Of a stretch of DNA of 64,000 nucleotides, positions 25,061-34,110 are shown piece after piece. The notes under the pieces were generated by a model. It made no database searches. It was given only the letters and a program-made list of their open reading frames with translations, and had not been told where the DNA came from. Source of the DNA: CAZDXB01 sp964509335 (GTDB lineage: Bacteria; Bacteroidota; Ignavibacteria; Kapaibacteriales; UBA2268); assembly GCA_964509335.1 (NCBI GenBank), contig CAZDXB010000001.1, positions 1 through 64,000 on the forward strand, in the 5' to 3' direction. A program made the position numbers and the translations under genes. The number at the start of each line of letters is the position of its first letter. Positions within the stretch are counted from its first letter, which is position 1.

Positions 25061-26425
25061 TTGGAAACGAAAACGAGAGAGATTAATAAGAGCCAAAGAG
25101 AAGTCGATATTTTCGTCGATAAAGAAGATGTAGAATCGAAATTTCAGGAAGCTTATAAAAAAGCTCAACCGGGAATAGACGTTAAAGGATTCAGAAAAGG
25201 GAAAGTTCCCGTCAACGTAATCAAGAAGATGTACGGACCGAAAATTGAATCCGAAGCGTTAGAAGAAATGTCTAATACATATTTCCAAGATTACCTAAAA
25301 GAAGAGAAAGTTTCTATAGTAGGTTCCCCGAAATTAAGCAATATCAAAAAGGAAGAAGACCAATATCATTTTGTGATATCTTACGAAATAATCCCCGAGT
25401 TTGAATTGGCGGATTACAAAAATTTAAAAATTAAAGAGCCGGTTCACAACGTAGGCGACGACGAAATAGAGGAGCAGATAAAGCTTTTATGTAGGAACAA
25501 CGGCGACCTACAGGACGCCGAGGAAATCACCGATAGTCTTTTCGTCGCCGACGTAAAATTGCAGCCGATGGATAAAGAAAATATGGTCCCGATAGTGGGA
25601 TCTAAAGAAGAGAAGACAAAAATATTCTTAGACGACGACAAAATAATGCCCGAAATGCGCGAAAAACTAATCGGAATGAAAGTCGGCGATTCTTTTAATT
25701 TTGAACCGGCGGAATTCGACCCGAACGCTCCCGACCAAATATTTAAGGTAGTCGTCGAAGGAGCTAAAAAGCTAGTGCCCGCCGAATTGACCGACGAATT
25801 CGTTCAGGAATATACAAAGGGAGCTATGAAAACCACCGAAGAGTTTAAGGAAGAAGTCGGAAATCAAATTCAAGCGCAATGGAACGAGAAAAGCAAAAGA
25901 GAGATGGAAGACGAGATTATTAGTAAGTTAGTCGAAATGAACGACTTGGAAGCCCCAAGTTCGATAGTAGAAAATGTCTCCGCTCTTATGGCGGAAGACG
26001 TGCTTAAGAAATATAAAGACTCGCCGGGAATTGAGAATTTGGGCAAAGACACCATAGCCCAAGACTTAAAACCGCTCGCTGAAAAAACCGTCAAATGGGA
26101 GATTATCAGAGACAGAATTATCAATAAAGAAGAAATCAACGTGGACGATTTCGATTTGGACGGCATAGCCGAAGTTGAAGCCAATCGCCTGAACAGCGAA
26201 AAAGAGGCTATTAAAAGCAAGATAAAAGAAAACAAACAAATTATGGATAAAATACTTTCGAATAAGTTAATCGAGGTTCTCATAGGTTATTCCGAAACCG
26301 AAGAAATTGACTTCGAGGAGTATGAAAAGCAGAAACAAGAAGAACGGCAAGCCGAAAATCTCAAAGCTCAATCGGGCGAAGGCGAATCCAAACAAGACTC
26401 GGATTCTAACATAATAACTCCTTAA
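25061..26425 (+). CDS. tig: Trigger factor
   Basis: A 454-residue ribosome-associated chaperone and peptidyl-prolyl isomerase. The ribosome-binding signature GFRKGKVP is near residue 48-55, followed by the N-domain end, a middle FKBP-like PPIase region (about 155-235) and a helical C-terminal arm domain, ending in a Gln/Glu-rich tail. The start is TTG at 25061; no ATG fits because the conserved N-terminal beta strand begins immediately, and GGGGT lies upstream. It precedes clpP and clpX on the same strand, the usual tig-clpP-clpX order, which couples folding and proteolysis. Confidence 0.95.
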   Translation: METKTREINKSQREVDIFVDKEDVESKFQEAYKKAQPGIDVKGFRKGKVPVNVIKKMYGPKIESEALEEMSNTYFQDYLKEEKVSIVGSPKLSNIKKEEDQYHFVISYEIIPEFELADYKNLKIKEPVHNVGDDEIEEQIKLLCRNNGDLQDAEEITDSLFVADVKLQPMDKENMVPIVGSKEEKTKIFLDDDKIMPEMREKLIGMKVGDSFNFEPAEFDPNAPDQIFKVVVEGAKKLVPAELTDEFVQEYTKGAMKTTEEFKEEVGNQIQAQWNEKSKREMEDEIISKLVEMNDLEAPSSIVENVSALMAEDVLKKYKDSPGIENLGKDTIAQDLKPLAEKTVKWEIIRDRIINKEEINVDDFDLDGIAEVEANRLNSEKEAIKSKIKENKQIMDKILSNKLIEVLIGYSETEEIDFEEYEKQKQEERQAENLKAQSGEGESKQDSDSNIITP

Positions 26426-26504
26426 AAGAGTTAATTTAAAAGATTAGACGCCCTTTTTCGTTCCTATTTCAAAATATTTTTAACATTCAATCAAAGGAAG
26501 GAAA

Positions 26505-27152
26505 ATGAATAATCAGCTTATACCTATAGTTGTGGAGCAAACGAGCAGAGGGGAGCGTTCCTACGATATATATTCCAGATTGCTGAAGGAAAGAATTATT
26601 TTCGTTGGATTGCCAATAGACGACAACGTCGCGAACTTGGCTATAGCGCAAATGCTTTTCTTGGCGAGCGAAGACCCGAACAAAGACATAAATCTATATA
26701 TAAATTCTCCGGGCGGAAGCGTTAGCGCAGGGTTGGCTATTTACGACACTATGCAGTTTGTCAAGCCCGATATATCCACTATTTGCATAGGAATGGGCGC
26801 TTCGATGGCGCAAGTGCTTTTATGCGCGGGCGCCGAAGGCAAGCGTTATTCGCTGCCGAATTCGCGAATGTTGATGCATCAGCCATTAGGCGGAACTCAA
26901 GGTCAAGCGACCGACATCGAAATATACACTAATGAAATGCTGAGGATACGCGAGCGACTTTTCGAGATAACAGCAAAGCACACGGGTAAATCCGTAGAAA
27001 AAGTGCGCAAAGATTCCGATAGAGATTATTATATGAGCGCCGAGGAGGCTTTGGAGTATGGAATTATAGATAAAATAATGGAAAGAAAAGACGAAGTTGA
27101 CGAAGACAAAGACAAAGACAAGAATAAGAAGAAAGACGATAAGAAAGATTAA
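26505..27152 (+). CDS. clpP: ATP-dependent Clp protease proteolytic subunit
   Basis: A 215-residue serine protease that forms the double-heptamer chamber used by ClpX. Catalytic Ser100 is in GMGASMAQ, His125 in MLMHQPLGG, with the NSPGGSV segment at 67-73. The last 25 residues are a Lys/Asp tail (DKDKDKNKKKDDKK) longer and more charged than in most ClpP proteins. A GGAAGGAAA ribosome site precedes the ATG. It lies 80 bp after tig and 23 bp before clpX. Confidence 0.97.
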   Translation: MNNQLIPIVVEQTSRGERSYDIYSRLLKERIIFVGLPIDDNVANLAIAQMLFLASEDPNKDINLYINSPGGSVSAGLAIYDTMQFVKPDISTICIGMGASMAQVLLCAGAEGKRYSLPNSRMLMHQPLGGTQGQATDIEIYTNEMLRIRERLFEITAKHTGKSVEKVRKDSDRDYYMSAEEALEYGIIDKIMERKDEVDEDKDKDKNKKKDDKKD

Positions 27153-27175
27153 TAACAAATAAGCAAATACTTTTT

Positions 27176-28438
27176 ATGAGCAAAGATAGATATCAAAAAG
27201 GAATATTTTGTTCGTTTTGCGGAAGACCCGCTAAGGACGTAAAAAGTTTAATCGAAGGAATTAACGGCGTGTATATTTGCGATTCTTGCGTTAAAAGCTG
27301 TTCGCGAATAATTGAAAAAAACGCGTTAAAAAGCCTCGATTTTTATTTAGACGGCAAACTTCCCAAACCGTCGCAAATAAAAAGCGAACTGGACAAATAC
27401 GTTATCGAGCAGGAGTACGCTAAAAAAATCATTTCCGTCGCCGTTTACAATCATTTCAAAAGGATTCAATCGGAGAATTTGACTGAAGAATTTGAAGACG
27501 TTGAGATAGAAAAGAGCAATATTTTGCTTCTCGGACCGACCGGAACCGGCAAGACGCTTTTGGCGAGAACGCTTGCGAGAATACTGCAAGTCCCTTTCGC
27601 GATAGCGGACGCTACTACTATAACCGAAGCCGGTTACGTGGGAGACGACGTCGAGAATATACTTCTAGCTTTGGTTCAAAACGCCGATTATAATATTGAT
27701 TTGGCGCAAAAAGGAATTATATATATAGACGAAATCGATAAGCTAACGAGAAAAAGCGAATCGAAAAGCATAACTAGGGACGTCTCCGGCGAAGGCGTCC
27801 AGCAAGCTCTGCTTAAAATATTGGAAGGAACCGTCGCGGGAATACCGCCAAAAGGCGGCAGGAAGCATCCCGAGCAGGATTTGTTATACGTGGACACTTC
27901 GAACATACTATTTATTTGCGGCGGCGCATTCGAGGGCTTAGAAAAAATAATCGCCAGAAGATTAAAAAAACAAACTATAGGTTTTACGGCGGAAAAAGAA
28001 GAGACGGTCGAGGAAAGCTACAAGTTGCTTTCGGAAGTGGAGCCGGACGACTTGCTGCAATACGGTTTCATTCCCGAAATTGTCGGTCGTCTGCCCGTTT
28101 TAGCGCCACTCAAGGAATTGAGCGAAGAAGCGCTTTTGGATATATTAACGAAACCAAAAAACGCGGTAGTTAAACAATATAAGAAACTCTTCAAAATCGA
28201 AGGCTCGGATTTGGAATTCGAACCGGAAGCGATGAAATCTATTGTAAAAAGAGCCTTAGAACGGAAAACGGGAGCTAGGTCGCTGAAAGCGATAGTCGAA
28301 GACATAATGCTGAATATTATGTATAAGCTACCCGATAGAAAGAACGTTAAGAAATGCGTAATAACTAAAGATTACGTAGAAAACAAAGGCAAGCCGATAT
28401 ATAAATACGGCAAAAAAGGAGAGAGTAAATCCGCCTAA
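27176..28438 (+). CDS. clpX: ATP-dependent Clp protease ATP-binding subunit ClpX
   Basis: A 420-residue AAA+ unfoldase. The N-terminal zinc-binding domain has C12, C15, C35 and C38; Walker A GPTGTGKT is at 120-127, Walker B IIYIDEIDK follows, and the RKHPEQDLLYVDTSNILFICGG stretch and sensor region GARSLKAI are present. It recognises tagged substrates and feeds them to ClpP. It lies directly after clpP. The promoter of rplU overlaps its stop codon, so rplU is not dependent on read-through. Confidence 0.97.
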   Translation: MSKDRYQKGIFCSFCGRPAKDVKSLIEGINGVYICDSCVKSCSRIIEKNALKSLDFYLDGKLPKPSQIKSELDKYVIEQEYAKKIISVAVYNHFKRIQSENLTEEFEDVEIEKSNILLLGPTGTGKTLLARTLARILQVPFAIADATTITEAGYVGDDVENILLALVQNADYNIDLAQKGIIYIDEIDKLTRKSESKSITRDVSGEGVQQALLKILEGTVAGIPPKGGRKHPEQDLLYVDTSNILFICGGAFEGLEKIIARRLKKQTIGFTAEKEETVEESYKLLSEVEPDDLLQYGFIPEIVGRLPVLAPLKELSEEALLDILTKPKNAVVKQYKKLFKIEGSDLEFEPEAMKSIVKRALERKTGARSLKAIVEDIMLNIMYKLPDRKNVKKCVITKDYVENKGKPIYKYGKKGESKSA

Positions 28439-28439
28439 C

Positions 28440-28470
28440 TTTGAATTATGCAAAAAAATTAATATATTTG
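28440..28470 (+). promoter_or_regulatory. Bacteroidota-type promoter of rplU-rpmA
   Basis: TTTG (28440-28443), a 19-nt spacer and TATATTTG (28463-28470) match the -33/-7 consensus exactly. Start of transcription should be near 28477, leaving a leader of about 36 nt before the rplU ATG at 28513. The first box overlaps the end of clpX. Confidence 0.72.
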
Positions 28471-28512
28471 GAATTCGTAAAAGAAACATTTGCAAAAAAG
28501 TAAAGGTAAAAG

Positions 28513-28908
28513 ATGAAAGCGGTAGTAGAAATAAGCGGTTCGCAGTTTGAAGTCGCAAAGGGCGACGAAGTAATTACGCCCCTTCTCAACGCCGAACCGG
28601 AGGAAACTTTGAAGTTCGATAAAATACTGTTAACCATAGACGGAGACAAAACGCAAGTTGGCAAGCCGTATTTGAAAGGAACGGTCGAAGCCGAGCTTTT
28701 AGAACACGGAAAAGACGACAAAGTTAATGTGTTTCACAAGAAAAGACGCAAAGGCTACAGAAAGTTTAGAGGACACAGACAGAGATTTTCGAAAGTTAGA
28801 ATTACGGATATTTCAATCGGCGCGGGCGGAAAAAGCGAAACCAAAAAAACGAAAGCCAAGACCGCCAAACCCGAAATAGAAACTGAAGAACAAACGAACG
28901 AAAAGTAA
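28513..28908 (+). CDS. rplU: Large ribosomal subunit protein bL21
   Basis: A 131-residue 50S protein that binds 23S rRNA. The body (MKAVVEISGSQFEVAKGDEV, then VFHKKRRKGYRKFRGHRQ) matches bL21. It is longer than the usual 103 residues because of a charged Lys/Thr/Glu C-terminal tail (from about residue 105). It is followed 28 bp later by rpmA, the standard pairing. Confidence 0.97.
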   Translation: MKAVVEISGSQFEVAKGDEVITPLLNAEPEETLKFDKILLTIDGDKTQVGKPYLKGTVEAELLEHGKDDKVNVFHKKRRKGYRKFRGHRQRFSKVRITDISIGAGGKSETKKTKAKTAKPEIETEEQTNEK

Positions 28909-28936
28909 TCAGTTAAAATAAATTAGGAGGTAAAAA

Positions 28937-29191
28937 ATGGCTCATAAAAAAGGCGGAGGCTCTACAAGAAACGGTAGAGATTCGATAGGTCAAAGACGCG
29001 GAGTCAAGAAATTCGGCGGCGAATTCGTAAAAGCCGGAAATATTTTAGTTAGACAGTGCGGAACAAAATTTCATCCCGGCGAAAACGTCGGTTTAGGTAA
29101 CGACTATACAATTTTCTCTTTGATTGACGGAAACGTCAAATTCGAAAGAAAAGGAAAAAACCAAAAGAAAGTTTCTGTTTATTCTAATTAA
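28937..29191 (+). CDS. rpmA: Large ribosomal subunit protein bL27
   Basis: An 84-residue 50S protein whose N-terminus reaches the peptidyl-transferase centre. MAHKKGGGSTRNGRDS, ILVRQCGTKFHPGENVG and the rest match bL27. It starts with MAHKK and so does not carry the cleavable N-terminal extension found in Firmicutes. A strong AGGAGGT site lies 7 nt before the ATG. Confidence 0.97.
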   Translation: MAHKKGGGSTRNGRDSIGQRRGVKKFGGEFVKAGNILVRQCGTKFHPGENVGLGNDYTIFSLIDGNVKFERKGKNQKKVSVYSN

Positions 29192-29217
29192 CAATTAACA
29201 GCATCTTCACTGCTTGC

Positions 29218-29249
29218 AAGCTCTCGTCCTTTGGGCGAGAGCTTTTTTT
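29218..29249 (+). terminator. Intrinsic terminator after rpmA
   Basis: AAGCTCTCGTCC pairs with GGGCGAGAGCTT (12 bp, one G-T pair) around a TTT loop and runs into seven T. It ends the rplU-rpmA transcript, and it excludes the upstream TTG start for the following sigma factor. Confidence 0.88.
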
Positions 29250-29342
29250 AATTATTATCCGAATTATGATTTTTTGTTTTGCTCAATTCCTATTTTTTGC
29301 CAATTTTGCTATTTCTTGTTTAGTTTAAACTTATTTCTTTAT

Positions 29343-29954
29343 ATGGAAGAGCGTAGGGTAGCGATTGAAAATAAAGAGGAAGATTACGAAGCTATAAGAA
29401 AAGTTTTAGAAGGGAACGATTCGGCTTTTGGACTTTTACAGAATAAGTATAAAAGATTGATTCACGCGCTAATTAGAAAAATGATAAAAGACGAAAAGGA
29501 CGTTGAAGATTTGACTCAGGAGACTTTTATTAAAGCCTATCGGTCGTTGAAGACTTTTAATTTTGAATACTCTTTTTCGTCTTGGATATATAAAATCGCG
29601 TCTAACAATTGCATAGATTTTTTGCGAAAAAGAAGGTTCCCTACTATTTCTCTTAATCAACCTTTTTATAATTCCGACGACGATTACTTTTTACAAATAA
29701 AAGACGACAAAAACAGAGCGGATTTGAATATCTTAGCGAACGAAAGGAAAAACGCTTTGCGAGAAGCTATCGACGAATTGCCGGAAAGATACGGGACTAT
29801 CATAAAGCTAAGGCACGAAAACGATATGGAATACGTAGAAATAGCCGAAAAGTTGGATTTGCCTTTAGGCACCGTTAAAGCGCACTTGTTCAGGGCGAGA
29901 AAAATGCTGTTTGCCAAACTTAAAAAGAAACGACATCTTTTTAGCGACAATTAG
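29343..29954 (+). CDS. RNA polymerase sigma-70 family factor (ECF type)
   Basis: A 203-residue sigma factor with regions 2 and 4 only. Region 2 includes DLTQETFIKAYRSLKTF and WIYKIASNNCIDFLRKRR (about 62-105); region 4 includes LPERYGTIIKLRHENDMEYVEIAEKLDLPLGTVKAHLFRARK (about 150-195). I use the ATG at 29343, since the longer reading from 29214 begins inside the terminator after rpmA. No anti-sigma gene follows; the next gene is a small single-helix membrane protein with a LytR_C domain, which could be functionally linked but has no anti-sigma motif. Confidence 0.93.
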   Translation: MEERRVAIENKEEDYEAIRKVLEGNDSAFGLLQNKYKRLIHALIRKMIKDEKDVEDLTQETFIKAYRSLKTFNFEYSFSSWIYKIASNNCIDFLRKRRFPTISLNQPFYNSDDDYFLQIKDDKNRADLNILANERKNALREAIDELPERYGTIIKLRHENDMEYVEIAEKLDLPLGTVKAHLFRARKMLFAKLKKKRHLFSDN

Positions 29955-30005
29955 ATTAATGAGTTAGCCAATTATGGATTGTAATAATTTTAAAAGAATA
30001 GATAA

Positions 30006-30458
30006 ATGAGCGTGTCGGTTAAATTTAAGGTAATAAGCGCGATTATAATCGCTTTTTTGAGCGTAGCCGTCTTTTTGTTCGGCGCCTCGTTAGTATTGAG
30101 GTTTTTCGTTACTCCGCCGATAGACGCCAGTCTAGACGACGAGATACAGAGAATCTCGGTCGAGGAAGTAGTTCAGGTGAACGTTTTGAACGGTTGCGGC
30201 GTTCAGGGATTGGCGGCTGAAACGAGAGATTACCTTCGCGTTAGAGGATTCGACGTCGTCGATATAGGAAACTACAGAAAATCCGTTGATAAGTCTTTCG
30301 TTCTCGATAGAGTGGGAGATATTAAATCGGCGAAAAAAGTGGCTTTCGCTCTCGGAGTTAGCGATTCATTAGTGAAATCAAAAATAGATTCGAGCTTGTT
30401 TCTAAGAAGCACCGTGGTTGTCGGAAAAGATTATAAGAAATTGAAACCGTTTGATTAA
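30006..30458 (+). CDS. LytR C-terminal-domain membrane protein
   Basis: A 150-residue protein with one N-terminal membrane helix (about 10-34) and an outward domain starting VNVLNGCGVQGLAAETRDYL (about 58-77), then RGFDVVDIGNY, the pattern of LytR/CpsA/Psr C-terminal (LytR_C) domains. In this case the LCP phosphotransferase domain is absent, so it is a stand-alone LytR_C protein, function not established. It sits between the sigma factor and rsfS on the same strand. Confidence 0.8.
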   Translation: MSVSVKFKVISAIIIAFLSVAVFLFGASLVLRFFVTPPIDASLDDEIQRISVEEVVQVNVLNGCGVQGLAAETRDYLRVRGFDVVDIGNYRKSVDKSFVLDRVGDIKSAKKVAFALGVSDSLVKSKIDSSLFLRSTVVVGKDYKKLKPFD

Positions 30459-30485
30459 TTTAGTTTAATAAAACAAGGAGCTATA

Positions 30486-30926
30486 TTGGCGAAAATTGGC
30501 AAACCAGAAACGACTAAAGAACTGTCTCAGTTTTGCGCGAAAATTGCGCAAGATAAAATAGCTAAAGGTTTATTGATACTAGACTTGACCAAAATAGAAA
30601 CTGCGCCCGCAGACTATTTTGTTATCTGCACAGCCGAAAGCGACGCCCAGGTAAAAGCTATCGTAGAAGAAACCCAAATGAGAATTAAGAAGTTTGATTT
30701 ACAAAAACCGAGCGTCGAAGGTTTTGAAGGCGCTTACTGGGTTCTTATCGACTTCTTTGACGTTGTGTTTCATATAATGACCGAGAAGTCGCGCAACTAT
30801 TACCGCCTAGAAAAATTATGGGGAGACGCCGATTTCTTCGAGATGACGGAAGAAGGCGAATTGAAAAAGTTCGACGCTAAGAAACTATATTTCGAGAATT
30901 CTGAACAAGGGGAAAGCGATGTTTAA
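30486..30926 (+). CDS. rsfS: Ribosomal silencing factor
   Basis: A 146-residue RsfS/Iojap protein, which binds uL14 on the 50S subunit and blocks subunit joining under low nutrient supply. The pattern APADYFVICTAESDAQVKAI, then GAYWVLIDFFDVVFHIMTEKSRNYYRLEKLWGDA, is diagnostic. It begins with TTG at 30486; AAGGAG at 30475-30480 gives good spacing. Its end overlaps the start of argS by 8 nt, indicating coupled translation. Confidence 0.95.
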   Translation: MAKIGKPETTKELSQFCAKIAQDKIAKGLLILDLTKIETAPADYFVICTAESDAQVKAIVEETQMRIKKFDLQKPSVEGFEGAYWVLIDFFDVVFHIMTEKSRNYYRLEKLWGDADFFEMTEEGELKKFDAKKLYFENSEQGESDV

Positions 30927-32559
30927 AAGTTACGCTACGCCTATTTTTAGGAAAGCTTTGGAAAAGATAAACGCCCCAAGCGACGCGGAGATAACGTTTG
31001 AAATACCTAAAGAAGAGTTCGGCGATTTGTCTGTTAATATAGCTATGCGGCTCGCTAAACATTTCAAAAAACCGCCGAGGGATATAGCTAAAGACATAAT
31101 AGACAATCTGGACGCCGACGAAAAATATATTAAAAATATCGAAATTGCCGGTCCCGGCTTTATCAATATTAGCTTTACCGACCTGTTCTATACGGATAAA
31201 CTTAAAGAAATAAAGCAATTAGGCGAGAGATTCGGTGAAGACGACTTTGGACGCGGCAAAAAAGCCAACTTAGAATACGTGAGTTGCAATCCCACCGGTT
31301 TGTTACATTTAGGACACGGAAGAAACGCCGCTATAGGAGACACGCTTGCAAATCTTCTCAATAAAATCGGCTACGAAGTCGTTAGAGAATACTATTTCAA
31401 CAACGCCGGCAATCAAATGAACGTTCTGGCTCTCTCGATATTCGCGCGATACAAGCAAGCGCTCGGCGACGAAGATTACCCTTTTCCCGAAAACGGCTAT
31501 CAAGGCGAGTATATAAAAGACATTGCTAAAGATTTAATCGAAGAAGCCGGCGATAAGCACAAGAACGGCGACGAGAAAGACTTGGAAGCCGTTAGGAAGT
31601 TCGGCGAGAAATGGTGCTTTGAAAAAATCATTCAAACATTAAAAAGAATGGGCGTCGAGCAGGACGTTTTCTTTAACGAGAGCGATTTATACGACGAGGG
31701 GAAAGTCAAGGAAATAGTCGATTTTTTCAAAGAAAAGGGAATAGCTTACGAAAAGGAAGGAGCGATTTGGTTGGCGCTTAGCAAGCTCGGTTTAAAAGAA
31801 GACCGCGTTATAATCAAATCGACGGGAGAGCCGACATATAGATTGCCCGATATCGCATATCATAAAAATAAATTCGAGCGGAATTTCGACTTGATAATCG
31901 ACGTTTTCGGCTCCGACCATATAGATACCGTTCCCGACGTTAGAGCCGCCGTGGAAGCCCTCGGTTACGACATAGAAAAAATAAAAGTCGTTATACATCA
32001 GTTCGTAACCTTGACCGAAAGCGGCGAGAAAGTGAAAATGTCCAAAAGAACCGGACGCAACTACACTCTCGACGATTTGCTCGACGAAGTAGGTTCCGAT
32101 ATCGTCCGCTTTTTCTTTTTGATGAGGGGCGTTTCCACACATCTGGAATTTGACTTGGATTTAGCCAAGGAGCAAAGCGAGAAAAATCCGGTTTATTATC
32201 TACAATACGCTCACGCCAGAATTTGCTCGATATTCAGAAAGATAGCGGAAAAGGGAATCGAGTTCGAGCCGGACGTTTCTTTCGACGCTCTTAATCATCC
32301 GTCCGAAATAAAGCTAATCAAAGCGCTTTTGACTTATCCCGAAACGATTAAGAACGCCGCCGAGAAATACGAGCCGCAAATTCTGCCGGAATATCTGAGG
32401 GAGCTAGCGTCGAAGTTCCACACTTTCTATAGGGACTGTAAAATAATCGGAGCGGAAAAAACGTTATTTACGGCAAGGGCTGAGTTAGCGAGAACCGTTA
32501 AATACGTATTAAAAGACGGACTTTCTTTGTTGGGCGTTAGCGCGCCTGAAAAGATGTAA
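30919..32559 (+). CDS. argS: Arginine--tRNA ligase
   Basis: A 546-residue class I synthetase that charges tRNA-Arg. HLGH (the HIGH motif) is in the NPTGLLHLGHGRNA segment near 127-140 and KMSKRTG near 373-379, with the N-terminal Add-1 domain and C-terminal DALR-type anticodon domain (from about 430). GGGGAAAG precedes its ATG. It overlaps rsfS by 8 nt and is followed after 4 bp by a small helix-hairpin-helix gene. Confidence 0.97.
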   Translation: MFKSYATPIFRKALEKINAPSDAEITFEIPKEEFGDLSVNIAMRLAKHFKKPPRDIAKDIIDNLDADEKYIKNIEIAGPGFINISFTDLFYTDKLKEIKQLGERFGEDDFGRGKKANLEYVSCNPTGLLHLGHGRNAAIGDTLANLLNKIGYEVVREYYFNNAGNQMNVLALSIFARYKQALGDEDYPFPENGYQGEYIKDIAKDLIEEAGDKHKNGDEKDLEAVRKFGEKWCFEKIIQTLKRMGVEQDVFFNESDLYDEGKVKEIVDFFKEKGIAYEKEGAIWLALSKLGLKEDRVIIKSTGEPTYRLPDIAYHKNKFERNFDLIIDVFGSDHIDTVPDVRAAVEALGYDIEKIKVVIHQFVTLTESGEKVKMSKRTGRNYTLDDLLDEVGSDIVRFFFLMRGVSTHLEFDLDLAKEQSEKNPVYYLQYAHARICSIFRKIAEKGIEFEPDVSFDALNHPSEIKLIKALLTYPETIKNAAEKYEPQILPEYLRELASKFHTFYRDCKIIGAEKTLFTARAELARTVKYVLKDGLSLLGVSAPEKM

Positions 32560-32563
32560 GCTA

Positions 32564-32842
32564 ATGAAACCTAAGAAAGACATATTGAAAGAGATACAAA
32601 GGATACCGGGAGTTGGAAAATCCATCTCGGAAGATTTATGGGATTTAGGATATCGTTCGGTTAGCGAACTAAAGAGTGAAAAACCAGAATCAATATACGA
32701 GAGACTGAACGATTTGCGCGGCGAAAAGATAGACCGATGCGTCCTTTACGTATTTAGATGCGCCGTTTATTTCGCTCGCGAAAAGAATCCCGAACCGGAA
32801 CTTTTGAAGTGGCATAATTGGAAAAATAGAAAAATAAACTAA
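32564..32842 (+). CDS. Helix-hairpin-helix (Cdd1-like) protein
   Basis: A 92-residue protein with IQRIPGVGKSISEDLWDLGYRSVSELK (about 11-37), a helix-hairpin-helix motif, and the C-terminal CVLYVFRCAVYFARE then LLKWHNWK of the 'pathogenicity locus' Cdd1 family. Despite the name, the family is a common small cytoplasmic protein of unknown role, probably nucleic-acid binding. It starts 4 bp after argS. Confidence 0.82.
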   Translation: MKPKKDILKEIQRIPGVGKSISEDLWDLGYRSVSELKSEKPESIYERLNDLRGEKIDRCVLYVFRCAVYFAREKNPEPELLKWHNWKNRKIN

Positions 32843-32857
32843 TAAAGGAGGCAAATT

Positions 32858-33094
32858 ATGGCTAAACCGGAAATAGCGAAAAAATCGCCTTACGAGGTAG
32901 AATTAGAACCCAACGAATATTATTGGTGCGCTTGCGGCAAGTCTAAAAACCAACCGTTTTGCGACGGCAGCCATCAAGACACAGAATTCACGCCCGTGAA
33001 GTTTACCGTAGAGGAAAAAAAGAAAGTATGGCTCTGCGGATGCAAAAGAACTAAAAATCAGCCGTTCTGCGACGGCTCGCATAGGAAGATATAA
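32858..33094 (+). CDS. Dual CDGSH iron-sulfur protein
   Basis: A 78-residue protein with two CDGSH zinc-finger-type [2Fe-2S] motifs: CACGKSKNQPFCDGSH (residues 24-39) and CGCKRTKNQPFCDGSH (about 60-75). Each gives three Cys and one His as cluster ligands. Such small proteins are thought to act in redox or Fe-S transfer. An AAGGAGG site precedes its ATG. It is the last gene before a terminator shared in form with 54189-54216. Confidence 0.93.
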   Translation: MAKPEIAKKSPYEVELEPNEYYWCACGKSKNQPFCDGSHQDTEFTPVKFTVEEKKKVWLCGCKRTKNQPFCDGSHRKI

Positions 33095-33119
33095 AATTTT
33101 TTTCAGGAATTGTATATTA

Positions 33120-33153
33120 GTAGGGGCTGAAGATTTTCAGCCCCTACATTTTT
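33120..33153 (+). terminator. Terminator hairpin, repeat copy 1
   Basis: GTAGGGGCTGAA pairs with TTCAGCCCCTAC (12 bp) around loop GATT, then CATTTTT. It lies between the convergent CDGSH and atpG genes. The same 26-nt sequence, in the same orientation to transcription, occurs on the minus strand at 54189-54216. Confidence 0.8.
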
Positions 33154-33164
33154 AAAAGACCTTG

Positions 33165-34088
33165 TTACTCGCCCCTCAAAGCGTTGGCGCCGCTGACGAT
33201 ATCGAGCATTTCCGTAGTGATAGCCATCTGGCGAGCTTTATTATAAATAAGCTGTAGGTGTTCCATAAGCTCGTTGGCATTGTTGGTGGCGTTTTCCATA
33301 GCCATCATTCTCGCGGCTTGCTCGGCGGCAAACGATTCTAGCAACGCTCGCCACAGCTGAATATCGACGTATTTTGGTAGCAAGTCGTCGAGAATGGCTT
33401 CTCTTTGAGGTTCAAATATATAATCTAAGTTAATTTTGCTTTCTTCCGCGGCTTCCGCCGGTTTTTCCTCCTCGGAAGTCTTGTCCTCTTCTAAAGATTC
33501 TACCGGCAATAGGGGAATAATAGTCGGCTCTTGCGTTATTACGTTTTTGAATTTATTGAAAGCTAGGTAAACTTTGTCCGCTTTGCCTGAGTTAAAATAA
33601 TTTTTAGCGGTTTCAACCATTTCTTTAGCCGTTTCGAAATTCATATCGGAAAAGAAACCGGAGTAATCGCCTATGATATTATCTTCTCTTTTCTGGAAAT
33701 ACTTGAAGGTTCTTTTTCCCACGGCTATATGATATACGTTCGCGTCCGGCGAATCTTTAAGGATTTTTTTGTCGATATAATTAACGACGTCGCGGAAAAG
33801 ATTATTGTTAAAACTGCCGCAAAGCCCTCTGTCGGAGGCGATTGTGATAAAGACGTAATTTTGGACTTCCTTACGTTTTTCTATTAAAGGATGCGAATAG
33901 TCCTCGCCAATCGAATCGATAAGATTAGTTAAAATATCGCCGAGCTTAAGCACGTAAGGACGCGCCGATTCAATATTTCTCTGCGCTCTTTTTAATCTAG
34001 CCGCCGATATCATTCTCATTGCTTGAGTGATTTTTGCCGTGCTTTTTACGGCGCCTATTCGTCTTTTAATTAATCTTAAAGTCGCCAT
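33165..34088 (-). CDS. atpG: ATP synthase F1 gamma subunit
   Basis: A 307-residue central-stalk subunit. N-terminal RLIKRRIGAVKSTAKITQAM and C-terminal MENATNNANELMEHLQLIYNKARQMAITTEMLDIVSGANAL are the two conserved coiled-coil helices. A Glu/Lys-rich insertion (EEDKTSEEEKPAEAAEESK, about 205-223) adds length over the usual 285-290. It is the last gene of the atp group, separated from atpA by hldD. Confidence 0.96.
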   Translation of the reverse strand: MATLRLIKRRIGAVKSTAKITQAMRMISAARLKRAQRNIESARPYVLKLGDILTNLIDSIGEDYSHPLIEKRKEVQNYVFITIASDRGLCGSFNNNLFRDVVNYIDKKILKDSPDANVYHIAVGKRTFKYFQKREDNIIGDYSGFFSDMNFETAKEMVETAKNYFNSGKADKVYLAFNKFKNVITQEPTIIPLLPVESLEEDKTSEEEKPAEAAEESKINLDYIFEPQREAILDDLLPKYVDIQLWRALLESFAAEQAARMMAMENATNNANELMEHLQLIYNKARQMAITTEMLDIVSGANALRGE

Positions 34089-34110
34089 CGCGGTTCCTTT
34101 TTGTTTTGCT

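Noticed and set aside
29214..29342. Upstream extension of the sigma factor gene (43 extra residues)
   Set aside because: It begins at a TTG inside the rpmA terminator and encodes a hydrophobic stretch not expected in sigma factors.
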